From assembly GCF_014195325.1 (NCBI RefSeq), contig NZ_JACIBK010000014.1, positions 114,983 to 178,982 on the forward strand: 64,000 nt of DNA, in the 5' to 3' direction. The notes beneath the pieces are model-generated. The model saw only the letters and a list, made by a program, of their open reading frames with translations. It was not told the DNA's origin and ran no database searches. Origin of the DNA: Rhizobium sp. BK650 (lineage in GTDB: Bacteria > Pseudomonadota > Alphaproteobacteria > Rhizobiales > Rhizobiaceae). Each line of letters begins with the position of its first letter. Within the stretch, counting starts at the first letter, position 1. A program made the position numbers and the translations under genes. Positions 42,934 through 51,884 of this stretch are shown here, in pieces.

Positions 42934-43874
42934 TCGACGAGGCTGCGCCATCCGGCAACCGCCTCTTCCACCGCCCGCCGCGCCGCCGGAATGTGCCGCC
43001 CCATGGAAATGAAGCCATGGATCTGGTCCTGCCAATGCCGCAGGACTACAGGGACACCCGCCTCGGCAAGCCGGCGGGCATATGCCTCACCTTCGTCTGC
43101 AAGGATATCATGGCCGGCAATCGCGACGAAGGCCGGTGGCACGCCCGCGACATTTCCGACACGCAGGGGTGAGACGCGCCAGTCACCGATATCGGCCGCA
43201 TCGCGGACGTAGTGATCCCGGAACCAGCGCATCGTCGAGGTCGTCAAACCGTATCCTTCGGAAAACCTCACATAGCTGTCAGCCGTCTGTCCGGCATCGG
43301 TGTTGGGATAGAGCAGAAGTTGGACCGAGATTTTCTGGGCAACGCCATCCCGCGAGAGAAGCGACAGGACAGCAGCCAGATTGCCGCCGGCACTGTCGCC
43401 CGCGACGGCAATGCGATCTGGATCGATACCGAGCGCGCTTGCCTGCTCCACGATATAGGCAAGAGCCGATACGCAATCCTCCAAACCCGCAGGGAACTTG
43501 TGCTCGGGGGCCAGCCGATAGTCAGGACAAATTACCGCACAGGCGCCGATATTTGCAAACCACCGGCAGATCTCGTCATGGGATTCAAGCGTGCCGACGA
43601 CCCAGCCACCACCGTGAAGGTAAAGAAGTGCCGGCGCATCCGCGTCTGGCGCACCCAAACCTCGATAGATCCTGACCGAGATCGGGCCGCCCGTCCCTGC
43701 AATTGTTCTGTCCTCGATCGCCCCGACCGGCTCGCGATCGCCCTGCAATGTCGGGCAACCCGCGTCATAGGCGGCGCGCGCCTCGTTTACCGTCCCGCGC
43801 TCAAACGGTGGCTGGTTTGCGGCGCGGCCGAGCGCCAGGACATGCGCGGCGCCGGCATCCAATCGATCGTTCAT
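42921..43874 (-). CDS. HSL-type alpha/beta hydrolase (esterase)
   Basis: 317 residues, complete. Oxyanion motif LYLHGGGWVVG, nucleophile GDSAGGNLAAV, acid Asp in AGHDILADEGEAYA and His in QIHGFISMG. Carboxylesterase/deacetylase type, cytoplasmic. It begins 10 bases after the Gfo/Idh gene, forming a two-gene leftward operon. It may deacylate the substrate before oxidation. Confidence 0.88.
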   Translation of the reverse strand: MNDRLDAGAAHVLALGRAANQPPFERGTVNEARAAYDAGCPTLQGDREPVGAIEDRTIAGTGGPISVRIYRGLGAPDADAPALLYLHGGGWVVGTLESHDEICRWFANIGACAVICPDYRLAPEHKFPAGLEDCVSALAYIVEQASALGIDPDRIAVAGDSAGGNLAAVLSLLSRDGVAQKISVQLLLYPNTDAGQTADSYVRFSEGYGLTTSTMRWFRDHYVRDAADIGDWRVSPLRVGNVAGVPPAFVAIAGHDILADEGEAYARRLAEAGVPVVLRHWQDQIHGFISMGRHIPAARRAVEEAVAGWRSLVDHAD

Positions 43875-43883
43875 CGTTTCTCC

Positions 43884-45032
43884 TCAAGCAAGCAGGCTGC
43901 GGGCTTCGTCTTCGCCGAGCAGCGGCGGTTGTGCGACTGTGCTCGCAATGGCAACCGCGCTCCTAGCCTCGCTGGATACCAGGGTCGCTTCCATGATTTC
44001 GAGAACATGAAGGGCCAAATCGCCGGAGGCCCGCGGCGCCCTGCCCTCGCCAAGCGCGCGGATGAGATCGGCAACGCCCAGCATGCGATAATTGGCGCGG
44101 TCGGGAGCGCTATATGGCCAGTTCGAAGCGCCATACAACTCGCCTTCGCTTTCGAAATTCTTCCATTCGGCGCCACGCTCGGAAAGCGAGACCGTTCCGC
44201 CGAACGTATCGGGATCTGGCAAGCGCAACGAACCTTCCGTGCCGTGCAGCTCGATCGGATGATTGGAGTGCCGGAAGACGTCCCATGACGTGCCGAAATT
44301 CACCGTTGTGCCCGATTGAAACTCGAGGAGCGAGAGCACGTTGGTCGGCGTGCCCACTTTGAACCTCGTGTTCTTGAAGGGGCCATCGGCCGTGATCAGC
44401 CGTTCTTCCTGGCCTTTCGTCGCCATCGCCATGACACTTTTCACCGGCCCGAGCAGATTGACCAGCATCGTCAGATAATAGGGACCCATGTCGAACATCG
44501 GTCCGCCACCGGGTTGATAATAGAATTGCGGATTGGGATGCCAATGTTCCATGCCGCGGCCGAACATGAAGGCGGTGCCGCTGACCGGGCGACCGATCGC
44601 ACCTGCATTCATCAGGCCTCGTGCGCGCCGGCCGGCGGCGCCGAGGAATGTATCGGGAGCCGAACCCAAGAGAAGACCGCGACCTCCAGCTTCAGCCACC
44701 AGCTTGCGGCCCTCGGCGGCCGACGTCGCAAGCGGCTTTTCGGTGAAGACGTGCTTGCCCGCAGAAAGTGCCGACATCGTCACGTCGAAATGAACGGCCG
44801 GGATGGTGAGGTTCAGTATAAGGTCGACTTCGGGGTCTGCCAAGAGCGCGTCGACCTCCATTGCCCGGATGCCATATTCCTTCGCCCTCAGCGCCGACAT
44901 GTCGGATGAGATGTCGGCACAGGCCCTCAATTGGACTCCGGCAAACAGGGCAGCGTTACGAAGATAAGTCATCGAGATATTGCCGCAGCCGATAACGCCG
45001 ATGCCCAGCCTGGTTCCCGGATTTGCTTTCAT
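43884..45032 (-). CDS. Gfo/Idh/MocA-family oxidoreductase
   Basis: 382 residues. Rossmann start RLGIGVIGCGNISMTYLRNA, signature HVFTEKPLATSAAEG with the catalytic Lys of the EKP motif, and C-terminal GGGPMFDMGPYYLTMLVNLL where the Asp-x3-Tyr replaces the more usual His pair. NAD(P)-dependent sugar or inositol dehydrogenase, often producing 3-keto sugars. Divergent from the isomerase operon across 150 bases. Confidence 0.87.
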   Translation of the reverse strand: MKANPGTRLGIGVIGCGNISMTYLRNAALFAGVQLRACADISSDMSALRAKEYGIRAMEVDALLADPEVDLILNLTIPAVHFDVTMSALSAGKHVFTEKPLATSAAEGRKLVAEAGGRGLLLGSAPDTFLGAAGRRARGLMNAGAIGRPVSGTAFMFGRGMEHWHPNPQFYYQPGGGPMFDMGPYYLTMLVNLLGPVKSVMAMATKGQEERLITADGPFKNTRFKVGTPTNVLSLLEFQSGTTVNFGTSWDVFRHSNHPIELHGTEGSLRLPDPDTFGGTVSLSERGAEWKNFESEGELYGASNWPYSAPDRANYRMLGVADLIRALGEGRAPRASGDLALHVLEIMEATLVSSEARSAVAIASTVAQPPLLGEDEARSLLA

Positions 45033-45113
45033 GAATTGGCCTCCCCACCAATCTCAAATGTTTCCCCCGATGGGCGTTGCTGCCGCGACAATCGCTATAG
45101 AACATTTTATTTC

Positions 45114-45138
45114 TTGACGCGCGATAAATTTTTATAAA
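45114..45138 (+). promoter_or_regulatory. possible promoter of the isomerase-ROK operon
   Basis: TTGACG and, 13-14 bases later, TATAAA in a short AT-rich patch ~45 bases upstream of ATG 45184. The spacing is shorter than the ideal 17, so the call is weak. Confidence 0.25.
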
Positions 45139-45183
45139 CCATGCGGAAAACCCATCGAATATCATCGCATCAAGGAATGAGGC

Positions 45184-46005
45184 ATGAGCATCAGAGACCT
45201 GAAAGTCGGCTGCCAGACATTCACCTGGGAAATGCTCGGGAAAAACTGGAATGGCCGCCCGGACGATCTGCTGGATGCCATTGCGAAGGGCGGCTATGCG
45301 GGCATCGAGATCACCGACACGATGATCGGCCACTACGCAGACCGCCCCGACGATTTCGCCGCAAGCCTGAAGAAACATGGCCTGACGCTCGTGTCTTTCG
45401 CGATGGGCTCGAAAAGCGGCTTTACTGTCAGGCAAGAGATCGACAACGACCTCAGAACGACACAGCGCTGGATCGATTTCGCGGCCGCCTTTTCCGGCGC
45501 CCTCGTTTCGATCGGCTCGGCGACGGTTGTTTCGGAAGGACCGCGGGAAGCGAAATTCGAAATCGCTTCGGAATTCTACAATCGGGCTGGCGAGCTGGGC
45601 AGGGCATCGGGCGTGGATATCGCTGTGCATCCAAGCTCGCACCACAATACGCTGCTGTTCGACCGTGCCGATTATGACCGGATCTTTTCGCTTATCGACA
45701 AGAACCTCGTCGGCTGGGTCCCGGATACCGGGCATATCCTGCGCGGCCATATGGATATTCTCGATACGCTGCGAACCTATCAGGACCGCATCCGCTATCT
45801 GCACCTTAAGGACGTCGATGCGAACGGCAAATGGGCTATGCTTGGCAAGGGGGTCTGCGATAGGCCCGCCGTGATCGACATCGTCGCTGCTGCGCCGCGC
45901 TTCAATGGCTGGCTGGTCCTGGAAGAGGAATCAGACACGGCCGCCGCCAATCCCGTGGCAGCCGTCCGGGCGAACCGTGAAACAATGCGCCGCTACGGCG
46001 CCTGA
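45184..46005 (+). CDS. sugar phosphate isomerase/epimerase (IolE-like TIM barrel)
   Basis: 273 residues behind AAGGAATG. AP_endonuc_2-type TIM barrel: KVGCQTFTWEMLGKNWNG, YAGIEITDTMIGHYA, metal-site segments AVHPSSHHNTLLF, VPDTGHILRG, YLHLKDVDANGKW and LVLEEESD. The LKDVD...W..LG.G pattern is shared with inosose dehydratase. Members isomerise, dehydrate or cleave 3-keto sugars. First gene of a tightly packed six-gene operon. Confidence 0.86.
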   Translation: MSIRDLKVGCQTFTWEMLGKNWNGRPDDLLDAIAKGGYAGIEITDTMIGHYADRPDDFAASLKKHGLTLVSFAMGSKSGFTVRQEIDNDLRTTQRWIDFAAAFSGALVSIGSATVVSEGPREAKFEIASEFYNRAGELGRASGVDIAVHPSSHHNTLLFDRADYDRIFSLIDKNLVGWVPDTGHILRGHMDILDTLRTYQDRIRYLHLKDVDANGKWAMLGKGVCDRPAVIDIVAAAPRFNGWLVLEEESDTAAANPVAAVRANRETMRRYGA

Positions 46006-46015
46006 GGGAGAAGTC

Positions 46016-47092
46016 ATGATCCGTAAGGAAGACCGCCGGCTGCGTGTGGGCGTGCTCGGCTGTGGCCCGATCGCACAGTTCGCCCATCTCGAATCCTGCT
46101 TGAAAGCCAGGAATGCCGACCTCTACGCCATCTGCGATGCAGCGCCGGACCTGCTTGCTCGCATGGGTGCGACGTACGAACCACAGAAGATGTACGCCGA
46201 TTATGACGCGATGCTCGCCGATCCCGAGCTCGAAGCCGTCATCATCGCCACGTCGGACGCCTATCACGTACCGATGTCGATCAAAGCGCTCGATGCTGGA
46301 AAGCATGTGCTCTGCGAGAAGCCCACTGGTGTTACGGTCGAGGAAGGCCGGGCGCTCGCCGACGCCGTCAAGCGCTCCGGCAAAGTGCTGCAGGTCGGTC
46401 ACATGAAGCGTTTCGACCCGGGGCTGGAGGCTGCTCGGGATTTTGTCCGTGACGATATCGGCGAGATCTTCGCGTTGAAAGCATGGTACTGCGACTCCAC
46501 CCACCGCTACACCAATACCGATGCGGTCCAGCCGCTGCCGATCACCAGCAAATTCGCCAAGAAACCCACAGAAAACCCCAAGGCTGACCTGCGCCAGTAT
46601 TTCATGCTGGCGCATGGCTCGCATCTCGTCGATACCGCTCGTTTCCTGTGTGGTGAGATCGTCGCGGTGCGAGCCCGCCTTATCGAGCGTGCCGGCGCCT
46701 ATTGCTGGTTCGTGGCAACCGAATTTGCCAATGGCGCGCTCGGTCATCTCGATCTGACGGTCGCCGTCCGCATGGACTGGCATGAGGGCTTCCAGCTCTA
46801 TGGCGAAAACGGTTCGGTGATCGCCAAGACCTTCAATCCCTGGTACCTCAGGGCGAGTGAAGTCGAGATCTTCCACGAAAAGGACGCGACGACCCGAAAG
46901 CCGCTGGGAGCCGACGGGCACTTCTTCCGCCGGCAGCTGGAAGGGCTTGCCGATACCGTGCTGAACGGTGCGCCAATGCGCGGCGCCGATATAGAGGATG
47001 GCATCGCCTCCATCCGCGCCATGGTCGCCATCGCCCGCTCGGTAGAAACGGGCGAACGCATCGAACTCGCAACCGTCACGGGATCGGTCTGA
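46016..47092 (+). CDS. Gfo/Idh/MocA-family oxidoreductase (second)
   Basis: 358 residues from ATG 46016 behind GAGGGAG. RVGVLGCGPIAQFAHLESCL, signature HVLCEKPTGVTVEEGRAL, and AHGSHLVDTARFL with the conserved catalytic His-x2-Asp. NAD(P)-dependent dehydrogenase on a sugar or cyclitol. Its stop overlaps the next start (TGATG). Two different members in one locus suggest paired oxidation and re-reduction. Confidence 0.87.
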   Translation: MIRKEDRRLRVGVLGCGPIAQFAHLESCLKARNADLYAICDAAPDLLARMGATYEPQKMYADYDAMLADPELEAVIIATSDAYHVPMSIKALDAGKHVLCEKPTGVTVEEGRALADAVKRSGKVLQVGHMKRFDPGLEAARDFVRDDIGEIFALKAWYCDSTHRYTNTDAVQPLPITSKFAKKPTENPKADLRQYFMLAHGSHLVDTARFLCGEIVAVRARLIERAGAYCWFVATEFANGALGHLDLTVAVRMDWHEGFQLYGENGSVIAKTFNPWYLRASEVEIFHEKDATTRKPLGADGHFFRRQLEGLADTVLNGAPMRGADIEDGIASIRAMVAIARSVETGERIELATVTGSV

Positions 47093-47913
47093 TGCAGCTT
47101 GGCATCTTTGCAAAAACCTTCCCCGGCACCGATCCCCGGCAAGTACTCTCGGCCGTGCGTGACTGCGGATTTGCGACGACGCAGTTCAATCTCGCCTGCG
47201 TCGGCCTGCCGTCGATGCCCGATGCGGTAGCGCCGGAAACGATCACCGCGATCCGGACAGCATCTGAGGAGACCGGCGTTTCGCTCGTGGCACTTTCGGG
47301 CACGTATAACATGGCCCATCCGGACAGGTCCGTGCGCGAAAGAGGGCTCAAACAGCTTGGAGTGGTGATCGAAACGGCGGCGGCCCTGCAGATTCCGCTT
47401 GTGACGCTTTGCACCGGCAGCCGTCATGCCCAAGACCAATGGATGCATCATCCCGACAATGCACTTCCGTCCGCCTGGGCCGATATGGCGGCCGAAATGG
47501 AAAAGGCGCTGGAACTTGCCGAGCGACACGGGATCGATCTTGGCATCGAGCCGGAACAGGCAAACATCGTCACCTCCGCCGCTGATGCGGTGCGGCTGAT
47601 CGAAGAGATAGGTTCGAGGCGCCTGCGCATCGTGCTCGATCCGGCAAACCTCTTCGAGCAGGCAGCACCGGCCGAAGTGTCCGACATCGTTGCTAGGGCG
47701 ATCGATATCTCTGCCGGGTATGTGACGATGGCCCATGCGAAGGATCGTTATGCCGATGGCCGCTTCGCGACCGCAGGTCAGGGTATCGTCGATTTTCCCG
47801 CCTTCATCGACGGCCTGCGCGCGACCAGTTTCAGCGGTGCGCTCGTCACGCACGGTCTTGCGGCAGAAGAAGCACCCGCTGTCGCCAGATTTCTGTCGGA
47901 TCTGATCCAATGA
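47092..47913 (+). CDS. sugar phosphate isomerase/epimerase (second TIM barrel)
   Basis: 273 residues: LGIFAKTFPGTDPRQVLSAV, TLCTGSRHAQDQW, metal-ligand segments LGIEPEQANIVTS, IVLDPANLFE, VTMAHAKDRY and VTHGLAAEEAP. Same superfamily as the gene at 45184 but only distantly alike, so a distinct step is likely. The stop overlaps the hydrolase start by 4 bases. Confidence 0.84.
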   Translation: MQLGIFAKTFPGTDPRQVLSAVRDCGFATTQFNLACVGLPSMPDAVAPETITAIRTASEETGVSLVALSGTYNMAHPDRSVRERGLKQLGVVIETAAALQIPLVTLCTGSRHAQDQWMHHPDNALPSAWADMAAEMEKALELAERHGIDLGIEPEQANIVTSAADAVRLIEEIGSRRLRIVLDPANLFEQAAPAEVSDIVARAIDISAGYVTMAHAKDRYADGRFATAGQGIVDFPAFIDGLRATSFSGALVTHGLAAEEAPAVARFLSDLIQ

Positions 47914-48743
47914 AGACGCACGTCGCCTTCAGACGCGACGATGCCGACCTTTCAGTCTACGACTGCGGGACAGGCCAAGCCTTGCTCTTTCAACACGGGC
48001 TCGGAGGCAATGAGGCACAGGTCGCGCAGGTTATCCCGGAAGGGTGCGACTGGCGGCGGATCACGACCGAGTGCCGCGGGCATGGAAGCTCGACGCTCGG
48101 AACGCGACGCCCCTTCTCGATTGCGATGTTTGCAGCCGACGTCTTGGCCGCGGCAGACGAAAAGGGAATAGATCGGTTCATCGCCGGCGGCGTCTCGATG
48201 GGCGCAGCCATCGCGCTGCATTTGGCCAAAACGTATCCCGAGCGCGTCATGGGTCTCATTCTGGTGCGACCGGCATGGTCGTTTGCCCACGCCCCAGACA
48301 ATCTCGCGCCGATCCGCGAGATCGCGGCATTGCTTCGATCTCATTCGCCTGGCGACGGCCAGACACTTTTTCCCAGGTCGGCGACGGCGGAACGTCTGCG
48401 GATGGAAGCGCCAGACAATCTCGCCTCTCTGCTTGGCTATTTCGAACGCCCGGATGCACGAGCTTTCGCCGACGTCCTCTGCGACATCGCCTCGGATGGA
48501 ACCGGCGTTTCGCTGGAAGACGCGGAAAACCTCACTGTTCCCGCCCTCGTCCTCGGCAACGGGCAGGATGCTATTCACCCCCTCGCCGTCGCGCGATTGC
48601 TGGCTGACACGCTTCCAAATGCCCATTTCATCGAAGTGCCGGCAAAGGCAGCGGATGCCGAAGCGCATTTCGCCGGGGTCCGAACGGTGATCCAGCAATT
48701 CCTCACCACAGAATTCAAACATCGGAGCGCCGCTCAGCCATGA
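47910..48743 (+). CDS. alpha/beta-fold hydrolase
   Basis: 277 residues: LLFQHGLGGNEAQVAQVIP, TTECRGHGSSTLG, nucleophile Ser in AGGVSMGAAIALHLA, later VPALVLGNGQDAIHPLAVA with the acid Asp. The expected catalytic His may lie in DAEAHFAGVR. Cytoplasmic hydrolase, possibly a lactonase or esterase acting on an oxidised sugar. ATGA overlaps on both sides place it inside the operon. Confidence 0.82.
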   Translation: MKTHVAFRRDDADLSVYDCGTGQALLFQHGLGGNEAQVAQVIPEGCDWRRITTECRGHGSSTLGTRRPFSIAMFAADVLAAADEKGIDRFIAGGVSMGAAIALHLAKTYPERVMGLILVRPAWSFAHAPDNLAPIREIAALLRSHSPGDGQTLFPRSATAERLRMEAPDNLASLLGYFERPDARAFADVLCDIASDGTGVSLEDAENLTVPALVLGNGQDAIHPLAVARLLADTLPNAHFIEVPAKAADAEAHFAGVRTVIQQFLTTEFKHRSAAQP

Positions 48744-49462
48744 CATCGAACTCTCTCTCGGGCGGCGCCTTCGCCGCATTGCCACGGCATAGGCTACTCG
48801 GCGAGTTTTCACTCTGGTCCGCAGATCTTGCCAATATGGAGCGCGACCTTCGCCGCATCGAACCCTATGTCGATCTCCACCATATCGACGTAGCCGACGC
48901 GCGCTTCACGCCGGGCTTCCTGTTCTTTCCCGATTTCGTCGCCCGCATCGCCAGGCTGACGGCAAAGCCGATCCATGTGCACCTGATGGTCGAGGCCGAG
49001 ATCGTCGAGGAGCAGACGCGCCAGTTCATCGAGGCGGGCGCCGATCTCATCAGTGTTCATGCCGAGAATGGGGAAGCCGGCTTGCGTGCGGTGGCACTCG
49101 CAAAAGAGCTTGGGGCCGAAGCCGGTGTCGTTTTGCGACTGGAAACTCCGGTCGCCGCGGCAGAACCGTTCCTGACTGAGGTCGCCTTCTTCACGCTGCT
49201 CGGGACCTCGATCGGCGTCAAGGGACAAAGCCTTTCGGACAAAGCCTGCGACCGGTTGCGCGAAGCGCGATCGCGGATGAAGCGCGTCGGACGTGAAAAG
49301 GAGATCGTCCTTGCAGCGGATGGCGGCATCCGCGAACAGACCGTTCCGCTGTTGCGGGCAGCAGGTGCCGAGACGGTCGTGCTCGGATCACTGGCGTTCG
49401 GCGACATGGATCTGCCGGGGCGCATCGCCTGGCTGCGTGCTCTGGAGGCCGCGCCGCAATGA
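48740..49462 (+). CDS. ribulose-phosphate 3-epimerase-like protein
   Basis: 240 residues. RPE-type TIM barrel with changed active-site segments: HHIDVADARFTPGFLFFPDF (normally HxDVMDGxFVPN), PIHVHLMVEAEI, DLISVHAEN and ADGGIREQTVPLLRAAGAE. One catalytic Asp remains, but the DGxF motif is altered. It may act on another ketose phosphate such as allulose-6-phosphate. Overlaps both neighbours by 4 bases. Confidence 0.78.
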   Translation: MTSNSLSGGAFAALPRHRLLGEFSLWSADLANMERDLRRIEPYVDLHHIDVADARFTPGFLFFPDFVARIARLTAKPIHVHLMVEAEIVEEQTRQFIEAGADLISVHAENGEAGLRAVALAKELGAEAGVVLRLETPVAAAEPFLTEVAFFTLLGTSIGVKGQSLSDKACDRLREARSRMKRVGREKEIVLAADGGIREQTVPLLRAAGAETVVLGSLAFGDMDLPGRIAWLRALEAAPQ

Positions 49463-50403
49463 GCAGAATTGCGCTCGCATTCGATCTGGGTGGAACGGAG
49501 TTGCGCGCCGCACTGGTTGGCGACGGCGGCAAGTTATTGGCGTTCGCATCCGCTCCGACGCGCGCCAGGGATGGGCCGGATGCAGTCATCGAGCAGATCA
49601 CAGTGCTTGCGGAGGAAGCCTGTTCGGAACTTCCCGACGCCAGGCCGCTCGGTATCGGCGTCGGAGCGCCCGGCCCGCTTGATCCGGCCGCGGGCATCCT
49701 GACTGCACCGCCGACACTCTCGGGCTGGCGTGAAGTACCCCTCGCGCGCCTTCTTGAAGATCGCTTGAACCTGCCTGTCCGGTTGGAGAACGATGCAAAC
49801 GCCGCCGCTCTCGGCGAATGGCGTTTCGGCGCCGGGCGCGGCACGGCCTCCCTTGTGTTCGTCACCGTGTCCACCGGCATTGGCGGTGGGGTGATCGCCG
49901 ATGGCCGGATCGTGCACGGTCGTCGTGGGCTCGCAGGTGAAATCGGCCATATGACCATCACCGGCGAGAGTGAACGATGCCTTTGCGGGGCGGTGGGCTG
50001 CTTCGAGGCGGTGGCGTCGGGCACGGCACTTGGACGTCGTGCGACAGCACTGACAAAACCGGGTGACGGTTCAGTGCTACGTGCGCTGTCACACGATGGC
50101 GACGTGACGGGCCAACACGTTGTCGAGGCTGCGCGCGGAGGTGACGAAGCAGCCCTTGCGCTGATTGACAAGGAGGCTCGCTGGCTGGGCATCGGCTTTA
50201 CCAATCTTCTCCACCTCTACTCGCCGGATATGATCGTCATGGGCGGTGGAATTTCCCATGGCTACGGTCTCCTTCGCGAACGGATCGAGGGCACCATTCA
50301 GGAGCGCGCGATGCCCGCTTACCGCGATGTGCCGGTCGTGCCGGCGCAACTCGGAAGGCATGCCGGTTTGATCGGCGCCGCAAGCCTAGTCCTTCTCAAA
50401 TGA
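49459..50403 (+). CDS. ROK-family sugar kinase
   Basis: 314 residues: phosphate-1 ALAFDLGGTELRAALVGD, ROK signature GIGGGVIADGRIVHGRRGLA, GEIGHMTI with catalytic His ligand, and zinc motif CLCGAVGCFEAVASG. No N-terminal HTH, so a kinase rather than a ROK repressor. Final gene of the operon; it would phosphorylate the free sugar released by the upstream enzymes. Confidence 0.88.
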   Translation: MSRIALAFDLGGTELRAALVGDGGKLLAFASAPTRARDGPDAVIEQITVLAEEACSELPDARPLGIGVGAPGPLDPAAGILTAPPTLSGWREVPLARLLEDRLNLPVRLENDANAAALGEWRFGAGRGTASLVFVTVSTGIGGGVIADGRIVHGRRGLAGEIGHMTITGESERCLCGAVGCFEAVASGTALGRRATALTKPGDGSVLRALSHDGDVTGQHVVEAARGGDEAALALIDKEARWLGIGFTNLLHLYSPDMIVMGGGISHGYGLLRERIEGTIQERAMPAYRDVPVVPAQLGRHAGLIGAASLVLLK

Positions 50404-50755
50404 GAGGTTCCGAAATCTGACTGCCGCTCCACTGCAGGATGATAGCCGAGTGCTGAGTTGGATTTGTATAAGCAGTAGCCTTTCGATGAAGACGACAATG
50501 CGGCGTTGGCATTGTTGATGGTCGCCGGCGATAGTGCGCTTCCACGTCGACCTCGGGGCCGGTACCATTGGCATAAAGGATGTCGGCTCGCTTGCCTCCA
50601 TCGAGGAAGGCAACACCGGCGTCTCCCTTGAAGATGTCATCGCCGCGGCCACCCTTCAGGACGTCGCGTTCACCGGCTCCTGTGATATCGTATTTCAATC
50701 CCGAGAAACGTTGGGCAACGTCGATGTCAAAGCACATATTTAGGACACCAGGCAA
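50396..50755 (-). pseudogene. RTX/haemolysin-type calcium-binding repeat fragment
   Basis: A short frame containing GERDVLKGGRGDDIFKGDAG and AFLDGGKRADILYANGTG, degenerate GGxGxD nonapeptides of secreted RTX proteins. Preceding residues resemble the linker of rhizobial calcium-binding exoproteins. No type I secretion genes and no full repeat domain are nearby; it is a decayed scrap. Confidence 0.5.
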
Positions 50756-50911
50756 ACTACGAAAATATGCACGAATCGGTTGGCGTACGATTTCGCACTA
50801 ATCTTGTCCTGACCCCTTGTTCCGGAAATCCCTAAGAAGCTGCGCATCGTATTTGATGCGGGCGGCTCCGCCATCTCGTTCTTTGCCCTGCTCATTACCT
50901 ATCCGGCAACT

Positions 50912-51811
50912 CTAAGCCGATGGCGCGTGAGCGTTCTTTACAAGTTCGGCTTTGAGGCGCGCGGTTTGCAAACCGAGCTCAATGAATTGCAGAGCATGGC
51001 TCGCGAGCGCAACATTGTCATCCCAGAGATTTCTCCAGATCGCTGTCTTCAACGACAGGTCCTTGTCCACGATAGCCATTGAAAAAGATTCGAAGGTCAC
51101 ATAGTCATCCCATCCAATGGCGACCAACGCGTCGAAGATGCCCGCAAAATCGATGGTGCCGGTTCCAAGATATCCACGGTGGCTTTCACCGATATGGACA
51201 TAGCCGATTTTATCGGCGGCATTGCATATTGCCAATCCGACGTCAGCTTCCTCAATATTCATGTGGAAGGTGTCGAGATGCAGAAAGACGTTCGAAGCAC
51301 CTGTGTCGTTGATGTAGGCCAGGCCTTGAGCTGCCGTATTGAGCATATTGCTTTCGAAACGGTTGACGATCTCGAGATTGAGGGTCACGCCTGATTCCCT
51401 TGCGCGATCGGCGACGCGTGAAAGGGTGCTGACGCTGGTATCCCATGCCTTGCGAGACAGTGCGCGCTCCTGTTTTCCGTGCGAGGAACTCAAAATGCCG
51501 GCGAGTTTTGTGCCACCAAGATCGCGAACGAGCGCAACCGCTCTGTCCAATATGGCCTCACCGTTGGCGACCACCGCGGGATTATCGCTGGAGATGTCGC
51601 CATCGGCCGGCAGGCCCATGCTCACTGCGACGTCGAGACCCAATTCCCGGATGCGAGACGAGAGCCACTTCACGTCGACCAGCTTGGGATCGAGATATGA
51701 AAACTCCACGAGCTTGAAGCCGAGTTCATGCGATCTCGCAAGCGTGCGCTCAAGCTCATCGCGAGACGAGCCAGCGCTCCAAACGAAAGAGTGGACGCCG
51801 ATTTTGGACAT
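50912..51811 (-). CDS. D-tagatose/L-ribulose 3-epimerase-like isomerase
   Basis: 299 residues from ATG 51811 (frame opens 17 residues earlier). MSKIGVHSFVWSAGSSRDEL is typical of the ketose 3-epimerase family; metal-ligand strands are LNLEIVNRFESN, VFLHLDTFHMNIEEADVG, HIGESHRGYLGTGTIDF and YVTFESF. It moves the configuration at C3 of a ketose. Last gene of the leftward Rbs-type operon, 73 bases after the binding protein. Confidence 0.86.
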   Translation of the reverse strand: MSKIGVHSFVWSAGSSRDELERTLARSHELGFKLVEFSYLDPKLVDVKWLSSRIRELGLDVAVSMGLPADGDISSDNPAVVANGEAILDRAVALVRDLGGTKLAGILSSSHGKQERALSRKAWDTSVSTLSRVADRARESGVTLNLEIVNRFESNMLNTAAQGLAYINDTGASNVFLHLDTFHMNIEEADVGLAICNAADKIGYVHIGESHRGYLGTGTIDFAGIFDALVAIGWDDYVTFESFSMAIVDKDLSLKTAIWRNLWDDNVALASHALQFIELGLQTARLKAELVKNAHAPSA

Positions 51812-51841
51812 GGCTCTAAATCCTATTCCATTGAAGAAAGG

Positions 51842-51870
51842 GCTCGCCGAGCCTGACCGCACCGGCGAGC
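51842..51870 (-). promoter_or_regulatory. intercistronic hairpin after rbsB-like gene
   Basis: GCTCGCCG (51842-51849) pairs with CGGCGAGC (51863-51870), 13-base loop, between the binding-protein stop and the epimerase start. Position suggests differential expression or mRNA protection of the binding-protein message. Confidence 0.5.
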
Positions 51871-51884
51871 TCCCGGAGGAAACC

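Noticed and set aside
41740..43035. 431-codon minus-strand open frame
   Set aside because: Antisense to the LacI-family regulator, which has a clear helix-turn-helix and sensor domain; the mirror protein has no recognisable motif.
45902..47113. 403-codon minus-strand open frame
   Set aside because: Mirror of the Gfo/Idh/MocA gene at 46016, which has a ribosome site and the EKP motif.
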